Positions 16,544 to 25,206 of a DNA stretch of 64,000 bases are shown piece after piece (position 1 is the first letter of the stretch; each line of letters starts with the position of its first letter). Source of the stretch: Amycolatopsis echigonensis (GTDB taxonomy: Bacteria; Actinomycetota; Actinomycetes; Mycobacteriales; Pseudonocardiaceae); NCBI RefSeq assembly GCF_014174495.1, contig NZ_JACJHR010000028.1:45089-109088 (forward strand), written 5' to 3'. A program made the translations under genes and the position numbers. The notes beneath the pieces are model-generated. The model made no database searches. It saw only the letters and a list, made by a program, of their open reading frames with translations, and was not told where the DNA came from.

Positions 16544-17800
16544 TCACCACCTCGCCGTGTTCGGTTCGAAGCCGGGCGTGTACTTGCGCATGTACGTCAC
16601 ATCGTCCCGTTTGGTCAGTCCACATCGGACATAGTCCTCGTGCGCCCTGGCGAGCGCGTCCTGGTCGAGCGTGATCCCGAGCCCGGGCCGGTCCGGCACC
16701 GCGACGGCTCCGTCGACGAAGTTCAGCACTCCCGGCTCGATCACGTCGGCAGTCTTCCACGGCCAGTGCGTGTCGCAGGCATACGTCAGATGCGGCGTCG
16801 CCGCCGCGACGTGCACCATCGCGGCGAGGCTGATCCCGAGGTGGCTGTTGGAGTGCATGGACAGCCCGACGCCGAAGCTCTCGCAGGCCACCGACAGCGC
16901 CTGCGTGTCGCGCATACCGCCCCAGAAATGGTGATCGGACAGGAGAACGCCGATCGCCCGCGCCCGGAAAGCCGGCTCCAGGTCGCCGAAATTGACCACG
17001 CACATGTTGGTGGCCAACGGCATGCTCGCCTCGCGCGCGACCTCGGCCATGCCCTCGATGCCCGGCGTCGGGTCTTCGAGGTACTCCAGCACGCCGTCGA
17101 GTTCGGCCGCCACGCGGATGCTCGTCGCTGGGGTCCACGCCGCGTTCGGATCGATGCGCAGCGGGTGCCCGGGGAACGCTTCGGCGAGCGCGCGAATCCC
17201 CTCGATTTCTTGCTCCGGCGCGAAAACCCCGCCCTTGAGCTTGATCGAGCCGAACCCGTACTCGTCGACCATCCGCTTCGCCGAGCCGACCAGCGCTTCC
17301 GGCGTCAGGATCTCGCCCCAGCTGTCCTCTTCCGCGCCGAGGTGCGCGCCGTACTTGTAGAACAGGTACGCGGAGAAGTCGACGGCGTCGCGGGCTTTCC
17401 CGCCGAGCAGGTCGGCGACCGGACGGCCGAGGAACTGTCCTTGCGCGTCCAGGCAGGCCACCTCGAACAGCGAGTACACGCTGGCGATCGTCTTGCGGAT
17501 GGAGAACCCGCCGATCAGGCCGTGCTCGTCGGTCAGCACGGTGCCGGCCAGTGCGCGCGCGATGATCCGCTTGAGGCCCGGCAGGTCGAAGATGTCGTGT
17601 CCGGCCAGTTCCGGCAGCACCTTGCGCACCTCGCCGAGGAACGCCGCGTCGCCGTACGATTCGCCGAGGCCGACCACGCCGTCGTCGCACACCACCTGGA
17701 CGACGCCGCGCAGCGCGAACGGCTCGTGCACGCCCATCACGTTGAGCAGCGGCGCGTCCGCGAACGCGACCGGGGTCAGCACCACGTCCCGGATCTTCAT
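16544..17800 (-). CDS. gudD: Glucarate dehydratase
   Basis: 418 residues from the ATG at 17800. Enolase-superfamily landmarks of the glucarate dehydratase type are present: the K-x-K pair K187/K189 in SIKLKGG, metal ligands D217 (RIDPNAAW), E242 (YLEDPTPG) and N265 (TNMCVV), the D289/H290 pair in LSDHHFWGG, and the catalytic His320 in MHSNSHLG. The enzyme removes water from D-glucarate to give 5-keto-4-deoxy-D-glucarate. The start overlaps the upstream dehydratase stop by one base (TGATG), and the next gene follows four bases after the stop. The adjacent uronate dehydrogenase supplies its substrate. Confidence 0.95.
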   Translation of the reverse strand: MKIRDVVLTPVAFADAPLLNVMGVHEPFALRGVVQVVCDDGVVGLGESYGDAAFLGEVRKVLPELAGHDIFDLPGLKRIIARALAGTVLTDEHGLIGGFSIRKTIASVYSLFEVACLDAQGQFLGRPVADLLGGKARDAVDFSAYLFYKYGAHLGAEEDSWGEILTPEALVGSAKRMVDEYGFGSIKLKGGVFAPEQEIEGIRALAEAFPGHPLRIDPNAAWTPATSIRVAAELDGVLEYLEDPTPGIEGMAEVAREASMPLATNMCVVNFGDLEPAFRARAIGVLLSDHHFWGGMRDTQALSVACESFGVGLSMHSNSHLGISLAAMVHVAAATPHLTYACDTHWPWKTADVIEPGVLNFVDGAVAVPDRPGLGITLDQDALARAHEDYVRCGLTKRDDVTYMRKYTPGFEPNTARW

Positions 17801-18732
17801 CAGAGGCCTTTCAGCACGGCGAAACCGTTTTCGACGACCTTGCCGAGCCGGTCGATCTGCTCGGGCGTCGGCTCGATCAGCGGCGGCCGGACGGTGCCGA
17901 CCTTGTCCCCGCGCAGCCGGGCGGCGGCCTTGACCAGCGACACGGCGAAGCCGGGCGTCTCGTCGCGCAACGCCACCAGCGGCAGGTAGAACCCGGCGAG
18001 CAGCGCGTCCATTGTCGCGTTGTCGTCCTCGGCTAGCGCGCGGTGGAACCGGTGCGCGATCTCCGGGGCGAAGCAGTGCACCGCGGAGGAGTAGCGCGCG
18101 ACGCCGATCGCCGCATACGCCTTCGCGGACACCTCCGCGGTCGGCAAACCGTTGAAGAACAAGAAGTCCGCGGCACGCTGCGTCCCGAGCGCGCGGATCG
18201 TGGTGACGATCCGGGTCATCGTTTCGACGTCGCCGTAGCCGTCCTTGATCCCGACCACCGACGGGATGTCCAGCAGCTTCGCCGCGGCCGGCGCGGTGAA
18301 TACGCCGGTGCTGCGGTGGTAGACGATCACCGGCACCGAGGTGTCGCCGACCGCGTAGCGCACGTAGTCGACCAGCCCGTCCTGCGGCCCGGTGACCAGA
18401 TACGGCGGAAGCAGCAGCACCCCGTCGGCGTTCCCCGCCCGCGCCGCCGCGACCCCCGCGCGCGCACCGGCCGCGCCGCCGCCCGCGCCGACCCACACGG
18501 GCACGCGGCCGTTCGCCACGTCGCGCGCCTTGGCCAGCAGCGCGGCGACCTCGTCGACCGACAGCGAGCTGAACTCCCCGGTGCCGCACGCGACGAACAG
18601 CGCGCCCGCACCGGCGGCGATGTGGCTCTCCACGTTTTCCGCGAACCCGTCGAGGTTGAGCTCGAGGTCTTCGGTGAACGGGGTCAGCGGGAACGCCAGC
18701 AAGCCGTCCAGCTCGATCTCGGTCTGTGCCAT
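17800..18732 (-). CDS. 5-dehydro-4-deoxyglucarate dehydratase (KDG dehydratase/decarboxylase)
   Basis: 310 residues from the ATG at 18732, preceded by GGAG; a TTG five codons upstream is less likely. The DHDPS/NAL-type barrel shows the Schiff-base Lys163 in VVGIKDGYGD and Tyr138 in VIVYHRSTG, with the substrate loop CGTGEFSSLS near residue 49. It converts 5-keto-4-deoxyglucarate to 2-oxoglutarate semialdehyde with loss of water and CO2, which feeds the dehydrogenase encoded two genes further on. It is the first gene of the minus-strand operon and divergent from the IclR regulator; the shared gap holds operator-like repeats. Confidence 0.92.
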   Translation of the reverse strand: MAQTEIELDGLLAFPLTPFTEDLELNLDGFAENVESHIAAGAGALFVACGTGEFSSLSVDEVAALLAKARDVANGRVPVWVGAGGGAAGARAGVAAARAGNADGVLLLPPYLVTGPQDGLVDYVRYAVGDTSVPVIVYHRSTGVFTAPAAAKLLDIPSVVGIKDGYGDVETMTRIVTTIRALGTQRAADFLFFNGLPTAEVSAKAYAAIGVARYSSAVHCFAPEIAHRFHRALAEDDNATMDALLAGFYLPLVALRDETPGFAVSLVKAAARLRGDKVGTVRPPLIEPTPEQIDRLGKVVENGFAVLKGL

Positions 18733-18745
18733 CAGTGTCTGCTCC

Positions 18746-18801
18746 AATGTTCACATTCTTGAATGGAGTCTGTTATCGTGACTATGTTCACCCACAAGAA
18801 C
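18746..18801. promoter_or_regulatory. Operator-like repeats in the kdgD-iclR gap
   Basis: The divergent gap has a dyad aatgt-tc-acatt at 18746-18757 and the octamer atgttcac twice (18747-18754 and 18783-18790), the second followed by an inverted gaac at 18798-18801. Their place between the uronate operon and its IclR regulator suggests binding of that regulator. This is inferred from position and symmetry. Confidence 0.4.
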
Positions 18802-18861
18802 GCTGTTCGGGACGCTAATATGGCCGGACTCACAAGTCAACGGCCCGGTTGGAGGACGCGC

Positions 18862-19659
18862 ATGGCGCAGAAGACGGACCCCGCCACCGCTCCCGCGGAG
18901 TCCGCGGGCGTGAAGTCGGCGCGGCGCGCCATCGACCTGATCGAGACGTTCGCCGCGAACGACGTGTGGCTTTCGCTGTCGGATCTCCATGCGCGCACCG
19001 GGTTCCCTCGCTCCAGTCTGCACGGTTTGCTGCGCACTCTGCTGGACGCGGGCTGGCTGGAGGCCGACGCGAACTCCGCGCGCTACCGGCTCGGCGTGCG
19101 CGCGCTGATCTGCGGCACCGCGTATCTCGACCGCGACGCGATCGTCCCCTACGCCACCGAAGCGCTGGAGCGCATCCGCGAGAAGACCGGCTTCACCGCG
19201 CATTTCGCGCGCCGCAACGGCACCGAGGTCGTCTATCTGGAGACGCGCGAGTCGCAGCACTCCACGCACCTGATCTCGCGCGTCGGCCGCACCCTCCCGG
19301 CGCACGCGACCGCGCTGGGCAAGGCCTTGCTCGCCGAGCTGACCCACGAAGAGGTCGAGGCGCTCATGCCCGAGGAGCTGGTCGCGCTCACCCCGAACAC
19401 GATCACCACGCTCGACGCGCTGCACGCCGACCTCGCGCGCACCCGGGAACGCGGGTACGCCGCCGAGATCGAAGAGGGCACGCTCGGCGTGCGCTGCGTC
19501 GCCGCGGTGATCCCGTACCGCATTCCCGGCACCGACGCGATGAGCTGCTCGATGCCGCTGGGCAAGGTCACCGACGCCGACGCCGAACGCGTCGGCGAAC
19601 TGCTGGCCGAAACCACCGCCGAGCTCGGCCAGCAGCTGCGCCGCGCCGGAATCCGCTGA
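18862..19659 (+). CDS. IclR-family regulator of the uronate genes
   Basis: 265 residues from the ATG at 18862, with GGAGG six bases upstream; the frame opens earlier at 18763 without a good ribosome site. The N-terminal winged helix includes LSLSDLHARTGFPRSSLHGLLRTLLDAGWLE (split here only as landmarks), and the C-terminal effector domain has HATALGKALLAEL and GVRCVAAVIPYR, both typical of IclR proteins. IclR members usually repress aromatic or sugar-acid genes until an effector binds. It is transcribed away from the dehydratase operon and 48 bases before the uronate dehydrogenase gene, so it probably controls both sides in response to a uronate or aldarate. Confidence 0.9.
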   Translation: MAQKTDPATAPAESAGVKSARRAIDLIETFAANDVWLSLSDLHARTGFPRSSLHGLLRTLLDAGWLEADANSARYRLGVRALICGTAYLDRDAIVPYATEALERIREKTGFTAHFARRNGTEVVYLETRESQHSTHLISRVGRTLPAHATALGKALLAELTHEEVEALMPEELVALTPNTITTLDALHADLARTRERGYAAEIEEGTLGVRCVAAVIPYRIPGTDAMSCSMPLGKVTDADAERVGELLAETTAELGQQLRRAGIR

Positions 19660-19707
19660 CCGCCGCCACCGTGTCGCCCGCCCGCGGGCTTTCGTGAGAG
19701 GAAATCC

Positions 19708-20532
19708 ATGCCAGACCAGCGTGTGCTGATCACCGGATCGGCCGGCGTCGTCGGCACCCTGATGCGGCCGCGGCTGCGCCGTGAAGGCCGGGTGCTGCGG
19801 CTGCTCGACCTCGCCGACCAGCCCGCCGCCGAGGACGGCGAAGCGGTCGAGATCGTGACCGGCTCGGTCACCGACCCCGAGGCGATGGCCGCCGCCTGCG
19901 CGGGCGCGGACGCCCTGATCCACCTGGGCGGGCTCAGCCGCGAGGCCTCGTGGGACGCCACGCTCGACGTCAACATCAACGGCACGCACACCGTCCTCGA
20001 AGCCGCGCGCGAAGCCGGGATCCGCCGGGTCGTGCTCGCGTCGAGCAACCACGCCGTCGGCTTCCGCCGGAACGACGAGGCGGGCGAGAGCGGTCATCCC
20101 GCCGACTCCAGCCCGCGGCCGGACACTTATTACGGCGTAAGCAAAGCCGCCATCGAAGCGCTGGGCAGCCTGTACGCGTCGCGCTTCGCCATGGACGTGA
20201 TCGTCATCCGCATCGGCTCCTGCTTCGAGACGCCGCTGCCGCTCGGCCCGCGCGGACTGGCCACCTGGCTGTCGCCGGACGACGGGGCGCGGCTGTTCGA
20301 GGCGTGCCTGAGCGCTCCGTCGCCGGGCTACCGGCTGATCTGGGGCGTCTCGGACAACACCCGCCGCGTCTACTCGCTCGCCGAGGCCGAGGCGCTGGGC
20401 TACAAGTCCCACGACAACGCCGAGGTCTACGCCGACCAGCTGGCCGGTCAGCCCGCGCCGACCGGCGCCGCCGCCGAATACCTGGGCGGGCCGTTCTGCA
20501 CCGCGCCGCTGGGCGTGTTCAACCCGCTCTGA
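19708..20532 (+). CDS. udh: Uronate dehydrogenase
   Basis: 274 residues. The N-terminal NAD motif is ITGSAGVVG (residues 8-16), the segment GGLSREASWDATLDVNINGT (near 74-93) is characteristic of uronate dehydrogenases, and the catalytic triad is Ser112 or Ser113 in SSNHAVG with Tyr142 and Lys146 in YGVSK. It oxidises D-glucuronate or D-galacturonate to the aldarolactone with NAD. The product enters the divergent gudD/kdgD operon after lactone opening, for which no classical lactonase is seen nearby. AGAGGAAATCC lies just before the ATG. It follows the IclR gene by 48 bases and may share its transcript. Confidence 0.92.
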   Translation: MPDQRVLITGSAGVVGTLMRPRLRREGRVLRLLDLADQPAAEDGEAVEIVTGSVTDPEAMAAACAGADALIHLGGLSREASWDATLDVNINGTHTVLEAAREAGIRRVVLASSNHAVGFRRNDEAGESGHPADSSPRPDTYYGVSKAAIEALGSLYASRFAMDVIVIRIGSCFETPLPLGPRGLATWLSPDDGARLFEACLSAPSPGYRLIWGVSDNTRRVYSLAEAEALGYKSHDNAEVYADQLAGQPAPTGAAAEYLGGPFCTAPLGVFNPL

Positions 20533-20573
20533 GAGGTACCCTCGCCCACGGGACCCTCGAGGAGGAGGACGCC

Positions 20574-21455
20574 GTGGGCGAGCTCGGGCCTGCCGACACG
20601 AACGGCATCCTTTCCCTGCCGTGGATCCGCCCGGAACGCACCAGCGCGGGTCTCGGCTGGGACCGGATCTACCTGTCCAAACAGCGCGAACGGCCGTACC
20701 GCGCGGAGTTCGGGCCCGCCCGCACGCACCAGCTGATCCTGCACCTCGCCGGTCCGGTCACGGTCCGCCGCGGCATCGGGTCGGCGCACGAGCGCAGCCG
20801 GCGCATCCCGGCGGGCGGGCTCTTCCTCCAGCCTTCGCACCAGGAACTGTCGGTGGAACTCGGCGGCGAACTGGACACGGTGCACGTGTACCTGCCGGAT
20901 TCGGCCGTGCAGGAGGCCGCCGGATCGGACGCTCCGGTCCGGCTGGCCGACGAACTCGGCAGCGTCGATCCGCTGCTCGAACAGCTGGTCCTCGCGCTCG
21001 ACCGCGTCGTGCGGGAGTGGGAGCCGGGCGCTCGCGCGTACGCGGACCAGCTCGGCACGCTCGTCGCCGCGCAGCTCGCGCGTCAGCACCGGGCGGGTCG
21101 GAGCGTTCCCGCGGCGGCGCGGCCGGTCGAGGCGCTGACGGACCGGCAGTTCGCCCAGGTCCGCGAGCTGATGGACGAACGCCTGGCCGAACCGCTCGGA
21201 CTGGCCGAACTCGCCGCGGCGGCCGGGTTGAGCGTCAGCCGGTTCACCCGGCGGTTCAAGGCGCGCACTGGGCTGCCGCCGCACCGCTACCTGTTGCGGC
21301 TGCGCCTGGAGCAAGCCGGGTTGCTGCTGCGGACCGGCACCGAACCGATCGCGGACATCGCCGTGCGCTGCGGTTTCTCTCACCAGGAACACCTCACCCG
21401 GGTGCTGCGCACCCACCTGGGCACCACGCCCGCCGCGCTTCGCCGGGACGGCTGA
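20574..21455 (+). CDS. AraC-family transcriptional regulator
   Basis: 293 residues from the GTG at 20574, with GAGGAGGAGG directly upstream. The N-terminal half (about 1-180) is a cupin-like effector domain; the C-terminal 100 residues hold two helix-turn-helix units, LGLAELAAAAGLSVSRFTRRFK and ADIAVRCGFSHQEHLTRVLRTHLG as landmarks, ending TPAALRR. The frame extends back into udh but only as a shadow. It sits 94 bases before the fused maleylacetate reductase gene on the same strand, so it most likely activates the hydroxyquinol operon. A pair of direct repeats in that gap fits AraC spacing. Confidence 0.88.
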   Translation: MGELGPADTNGILSLPWIRPERTSAGLGWDRIYLSKQRERPYRAEFGPARTHQLILHLAGPVTVRRGIGSAHERSRRIPAGGLFLQPSHQELSVELGGELDTVHVYLPDSAVQEAAGSDAPVRLADELGSVDPLLEQLVLALDRVVREWEPGARAYADQLGTLVAAQLARQHRAGRSVPAAARPVEALTDRQFAQVRELMDERLAEPLGLAELAAAAGLSVSRFTRRFKARTGLPPHRYLLRLRLEQAGLLLRTGTEPIADIAVRCGFSHQEHLTRVLRTHLGTTPAALRRDG

Positions 21456-21467
21456 CGCGCGCGTTTC

Positions 21468-21495
21468 GTGCAGCCCGCTCAGCACGTCTGTGCAG
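21468..21495 (+). promoter_or_regulatory. Direct repeats upstream of the hydroxyquinol operon
   Basis: The hexamer gtgcag occurs at 21468-21473 and 21490-21495, 22 bases apart, about two helical turns, as expected for an AraC dimer. It lies 55 to 82 bases before the ATG of the fused enzyme. The assignment is positional. Confidence 0.3.
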
Positions 21496-21549
21496 GCGCG
21501 GCTTCTCCTTCGCCCGGATACTCGACGTACCCGCGTGGAAGGACCGTCG

Positions 21550-23457
21550 ATGTTCACCTACACCGCCAACCCGGCCCGGGTCGTGTTCGGCAGCGGCACG
21601 CTCGCCGTCGTCCCCGACGAGGTGCGGCGGCTCAACGCGAGCCGCGTGCTGCTGGTGGCCGGGAAGTCCGCGACCGCGGCAGCCGACCGGACCGCCGAGG
21701 CGCTCGGCCCGCAGCTCGCCGCCCGCTTCGGCGAGCCCGCCATGCACACGCCGGTCGAGGTCACCGAACGCGCGCTCGCCCTGGTCACCGAGCACTCCGT
21801 GGACTGTGTGGTCGCGATCGGCGGCGGATCCGCGACCGGGCTGGCCAAGGCGCTCGCGCTGCGCACCGACATTCCGCAGATCATCGTGCCGACCACCTAT
21901 GCCGGGTCCGAGATGACGCCGGTCGTCGGCGAAACGGAGAACGGCCGCAAGACCACCCAGTCGTCGCCGAAGGTGCTGCCCGAGGTGGTCGTCTACGACG
22001 TCGACCTCACCCTCGGCCTGCCCGTGCCGACCTCGCTGACCAGCGGTGTCAACGCAATGGCGCACGCGGTCGAGGCGCTCTATTCGGCGCAGGCCAACCC
22101 GATCGTCGACCAGTTCGCTCTGGAGGCGATCCGGCTGCTCGCCGCCGCGCTGCCGCGGATCGCCGCCGATCCGTCCGATGCGGACGCTCGGACCGACGCG
22201 TTGCGTGCCGCGTGGCTGGCCGGTTCGTGCCTGGGTTCGGTCGGGATGGGCTTGCACCACAAGCTGTGCCACACCCTCGGCGGCAGTTTCGGGCTGCCGC
22301 ACGCGGAAACGCACACGATCGTCCTGCCGCACGCCATGGCGTACAACGCGCCGAACTCCACCGACGCGATGCGGCGGATCGCCGAAGCACTCGGCGCACC
22401 GGACGCGCCGACCGCCGTGTTCGACCTGATCGCGAGCCTGCCGGTGCCGCATTCGCTCGCCGAAATCGGTCTGGCCGAAGGCGATCTCGCCAAGGCCGCC
22501 GAGCTGGCCACCGCCGCGCCGTATCCGAATCCTCGCGAACTCACCCGCGACGGCATCGAAGACCTGCTGCGGCACGCGTGGTCGGGCACCCGTCCGGCCC
22601 CCGCGGCGGGCACACCGCCGGATCTGCGCGGGCTCACGCAGGAGGTCGTGGACAGTTTCGCCGAAACGCCGGACCCGAGGCTGCGCGAACTGCTGACCGA
22701 GCTGGTGCGGACGCTGCATTCGTACGTCGTGCGCACCGACCTCACCCAGGAGGAATGGGAGTACGCGATCGGCTTCCTCACCCGCACCGGGCAGATCAGC
22801 TCGGACACCCGGCAGGAGTTCATCCTGCTGTCGGACACCCTCGGCGTTTCGAGCGTGGTCGACGTGCTCACGAACTCGCGGACGCCGGACACGACGCCGT
22901 CGGCCGTGCTGGGCCCGTTCTATGTCGAAGGACCGCCGGAAGCCGAACAGGGCGCGGATCTCGCCGAAGGACTGCCGGGGACTCCGCTGTGGACCGACGT
23001 CCAGGTGACCGAACCGGACGGAACGCCGGTGCCGGACGCCGTCGTCGACGTCTGGCAGTCCAATGAGGACGGTTTCTACGACGTCCAGCTGCCCGATCTC
23101 GACGGTCCGGTGCTGCGCGCCCGGTTCCGCACCGACGCCGAAGGCAGGCTGCGCTTCTGGACCATCGTGCCGTCCGCGTATCCGATTCCGGACGACGGCC
23201 CGGTCGGCAGCATGCTGGCAGCGACCGAACGGCATCCGTACCGCGCGCCGCACGTGCACTTCATGATCGCCAAACCCGGCTACCGCACGCTGGTCACCCA
23301 GCTGTTCGTGCGCGGCGGCGACTACCTCGATTCCGACACCGTGTTCGGCGTGAAGGACGGCCTGATCGTCGACTTCGCCGAGCAGACCGGCCCCGCACCG
23401 GACGGGCGCGAACCCTGGCGCCGCCTCGGCTTCACCTTCCGCATCTCCCCCGCCTGA
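21550..23457 (+). CDS. Fused maleylacetate reductase and hydroxyquinol 1,2-dioxygenase
   Basis: 635 residues from the ATG at 21550 (GGAAGGA upstream). Residues 1 to about 350 are a maleylacetate reductase of the iron-alcohol dehydrogenase type: VAIGGGSATGLAKA near 88-101, PTTYAGSEMTPVVGE near 114-128 and HHKLCHTLGGSFGLPHAETH near 236-255. Residues from about 358 are an intradiol dioxygenase: a helical N-domain beginning LRGLTQEVVDSF, the Fe(III) Tyr ligand in GPFYVEG, and Tyr/His/His in HPYRAPHVHF. The second domain opens hydroxyquinol to maleylacetate and the first reduces that to 3-oxoadipate, so two consecutive steps are in one chain. The short Pro/Ala linker is GTRPAPAAGTPPD. The hydroxylase gene follows 17 bases downstream. 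Confidence 0.93.
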   Translation: MFTYTANPARVVFGSGTLAVVPDEVRRLNASRVLLVAGKSATAAADRTAEALGPQLAARFGEPAMHTPVEVTERALALVTEHSVDCVVAIGGGSATGLAKALALRTDIPQIIVPTTYAGSEMTPVVGETENGRKTTQSSPKVLPEVVVYDVDLTLGLPVPTSLTSGVNAMAHAVEALYSAQANPIVDQFALEAIRLLAAALPRIAADPSDADARTDALRAAWLAGSCLGSVGMGLHHKLCHTLGGSFGLPHAETHTIVLPHAMAYNAPNSTDAMRRIAEALGAPDAPTAVFDLIASLPVPHSLAEIGLAEGDLAKAAELATAAPYPNPRELTRDGIEDLLRHAWSGTRPAPAAGTPPDLRGLTQEVVDSFAETPDPRLRELLTELVRTLHSYVVRTDLTQEEWEYAIGFLTRTGQISSDTRQEFILLSDTLGVSSVVDVLTNSRTPDTTPSAVLGPFYVEGPPEAEQGADLAEGLPGTPLWTDVQVTEPDGTPVPDAVVDVWQSNEDGFYDVQLPDLDGPVLRARFRTDAEGRLRFWTIVPSAYPIPDDGPVGSMLAATERHPYRAPHVHFMIAKPGYRTLVTQLFVRGGDYLDSDTVFGVKDGLIVDFAEQTGPAPDGREPWRRLGFTFRISPA

Positions 23458-23474
23458 CTCCCCGGGAACTCACC

Positions 23475-25205
23475 ATGACCAGTTACGACACCGATGTCCT
23501 CGTGGTCGGCAGCGGCCCGGCGGGCGGTTCCGCCGCGCTGCTGCTCGCGACGTACGGCGTCCGCACCGTGCTCGCGACCAAATACGGCTGGATGGCGCAC
23601 ACCCCCCGCGCGCACATCACCAACCAGCGGACGATGGAAGTCCTGCGCGACCTCGGCATCGAAGACCAGGCGCTCGCGCAAGGCACTCCCCCGGAGCTGA
23701 TGGGCGACACCGTGCTGTGCACGTCGCTCGCCGGCGAGGAGATCGGCCGGATCGCCAGCTGGGGCACCGCCGACCGGTCGGCAACCGAGTACGGCGCGGC
23801 GAGCCCGTGCCACATGATCGACCTTCCGCAAACCTACCTGGAACCGATCCTGGCCGCGAACGCCGCCGCGCGCGGAGCGAAACTGCGTCTCGACACGGAA
23901 TTCCTCGACTTCACCCAGGATGCGGACGGCGTCACCGCCCGGCTGCGAGACCGGGTCCGCGGCGACGAGTTCACGCTCCGCGCCCGCTACCTGATCGGCG
24001 CGGACGGCGCTCGCAGCCGCGTCGCCGAGCAGGCCGGGCTGCCGATCGACGGCCAGTCCGGCAAGGCCGGCAGCATGAACATCACCTTCACCGCCGATCT
24101 TTCCGCCTACGTCGCGCACCGGCCGAGCGTGCTGTACTGGGTGATGCGGCCGGGCGCGCATCTCGGCGGGATCGGCATGGGCCTGGTGCGAATGGTCCGG
24201 CCGTGGAACGAATGGCTGCTGACCTGGGGGTACGACATCGCCCAGCCGCCGCCGGAAGTGGACGATGCCGAGGCAACGCGGATCGTCCGCGACCTCGTCG
24301 GAGATCCCGACCTGCCAGTGGAGATCACCTCGACGTCACTGTGGACGGTCAACCACAGCTACGCCACACAGTACTCATCCGGCCGTGTTTTCTGTGCGGG
24401 CGACGCGGTGCACCGGCATCCGCCGTCGAACGGGCTCGGGTCCAACACCTCGGTGCAGGACGCGTACAACCTGGCATGGAAGCTCGCTATGGTCATCCGC
24501 GGCGAGGCAGGCGAAGGACTTCTCGACAGCTACAGCGCCGAGCGAGCCCCGGTCGGCAAGCAGATCGTGGACCGCGCGAACCTCAGCCGCGACCAGTTCG
24601 GGCCGATCTTCGCCGCGCTCGGCATCGACGGAGACACCGATTCGGACGCCATCGCCGCCGGTCTCGCCGCCTGCACCGCCCCGACCGAGGACGGAGCCCT
24701 GCGGCGGAAGCAATTGCAGGCCGCGATCGAGCTGAAGAACTACGAGTTCAACGCGCACGGCGTGGAGATGGACCAGCGGTACGTGTCGAACGCGGTGCTC
24801 CCGGATGGTGCCGAGTCCGCGGCGGTACGGGATCCCGAGCTGTACCACCGGCCTGCGACCGCGCCGGGCGCGAAGCTGCCGCACGTCTGGCTCGTCGGCC
24901 CGGACGGTCGGCGACTGTCCACACTGGACCTCGTAGGCCGCGGCCGGTGGACTGTCCTCACCGGACTCACCGGCGGCACCTGGCGGGACGCCGCCGCGAA
25001 AGCCGGCGCGGACCTCGGTCTGGACCTGCGGGTCGTGACCATCGGGTCGCCCGAGGCGCGCGATTCCTACGGCGACTGGGCCCGGATCAGCGGCATCGAG
25101 GAGGACGGCTGCCTCCTGATCCGGCCGGACGGCTACGTCGCCTGGCGTCGTACCACTGCCGGAACCGGTCTGGTGGAAGCACTCCGCAGCCTCCTCGACC
25201 GCTAG
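23475..25205 (+). CDS. FAD-dependent aromatic hydroxylase (PheA/TfdB family)
   Basis: 576 residues. The N-terminal FAD motif is VGSGPAGGSAALLLA (residues 11-25), the middle motif GADGARSRV is near 176-184, and the FAD-ribityl segment CAGDAVHRHPPSNGLGSN is near 308-325. A C-terminal thioredoxin-like domain of the phenol hydroxylase group follows (about 470-576, WTVLTGLTGGTW to DGYVAWRR). The enzyme should hydroxylate a phenol, for example resorcinol or a substituted phenol, to hydroxyquinol with NADPH and O2, feeding the fused enzyme encoded 17 bases upstream. Exact substrate is inferred from the operon. Its stop lies one base from the stop of the convergent glycosidase relic. Confidence 0.88.
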   Translation: MTSYDTDVLVVGSGPAGGSAALLLATYGVRTVLATKYGWMAHTPRAHITNQRTMEVLRDLGIEDQALAQGTPPELMGDTVLCTSLAGEEIGRIASWGTADRSATEYGAASPCHMIDLPQTYLEPILAANAAARGAKLRLDTEFLDFTQDADGVTARLRDRVRGDEFTLRARYLIGADGARSRVAEQAGLPIDGQSGKAGSMNITFTADLSAYVAHRPSVLYWVMRPGAHLGGIGMGLVRMVRPWNEWLLTWGYDIAQPPPEVDDAEATRIVRDLVGDPDLPVEITSTSLWTVNHSYATQYSSGRVFCAGDAVHRHPPSNGLGSNTSVQDAYNLAWKLAMVIRGEAGEGLLDSYSAERAPVGKQIVDRANLSRDQFGPIFAALGIDGDTDSDAIAAGLAACTAPTEDGALRRKQLQAAIELKNYEFNAHGVEMDQRYVSNAVLPDGAESAAVRDPELYHRPATAPGAKLPHVWLVGPDGRRLSTLDLVGRGRWTVLTGLTGGTWRDAAAKAGADLGLDLRVVTIGSPEARDSYGDWARISGIEEDGCLLIRPDGYVAWRRTTAGTGLVEALRSLLDR

Positions 25206-25206
25206 G

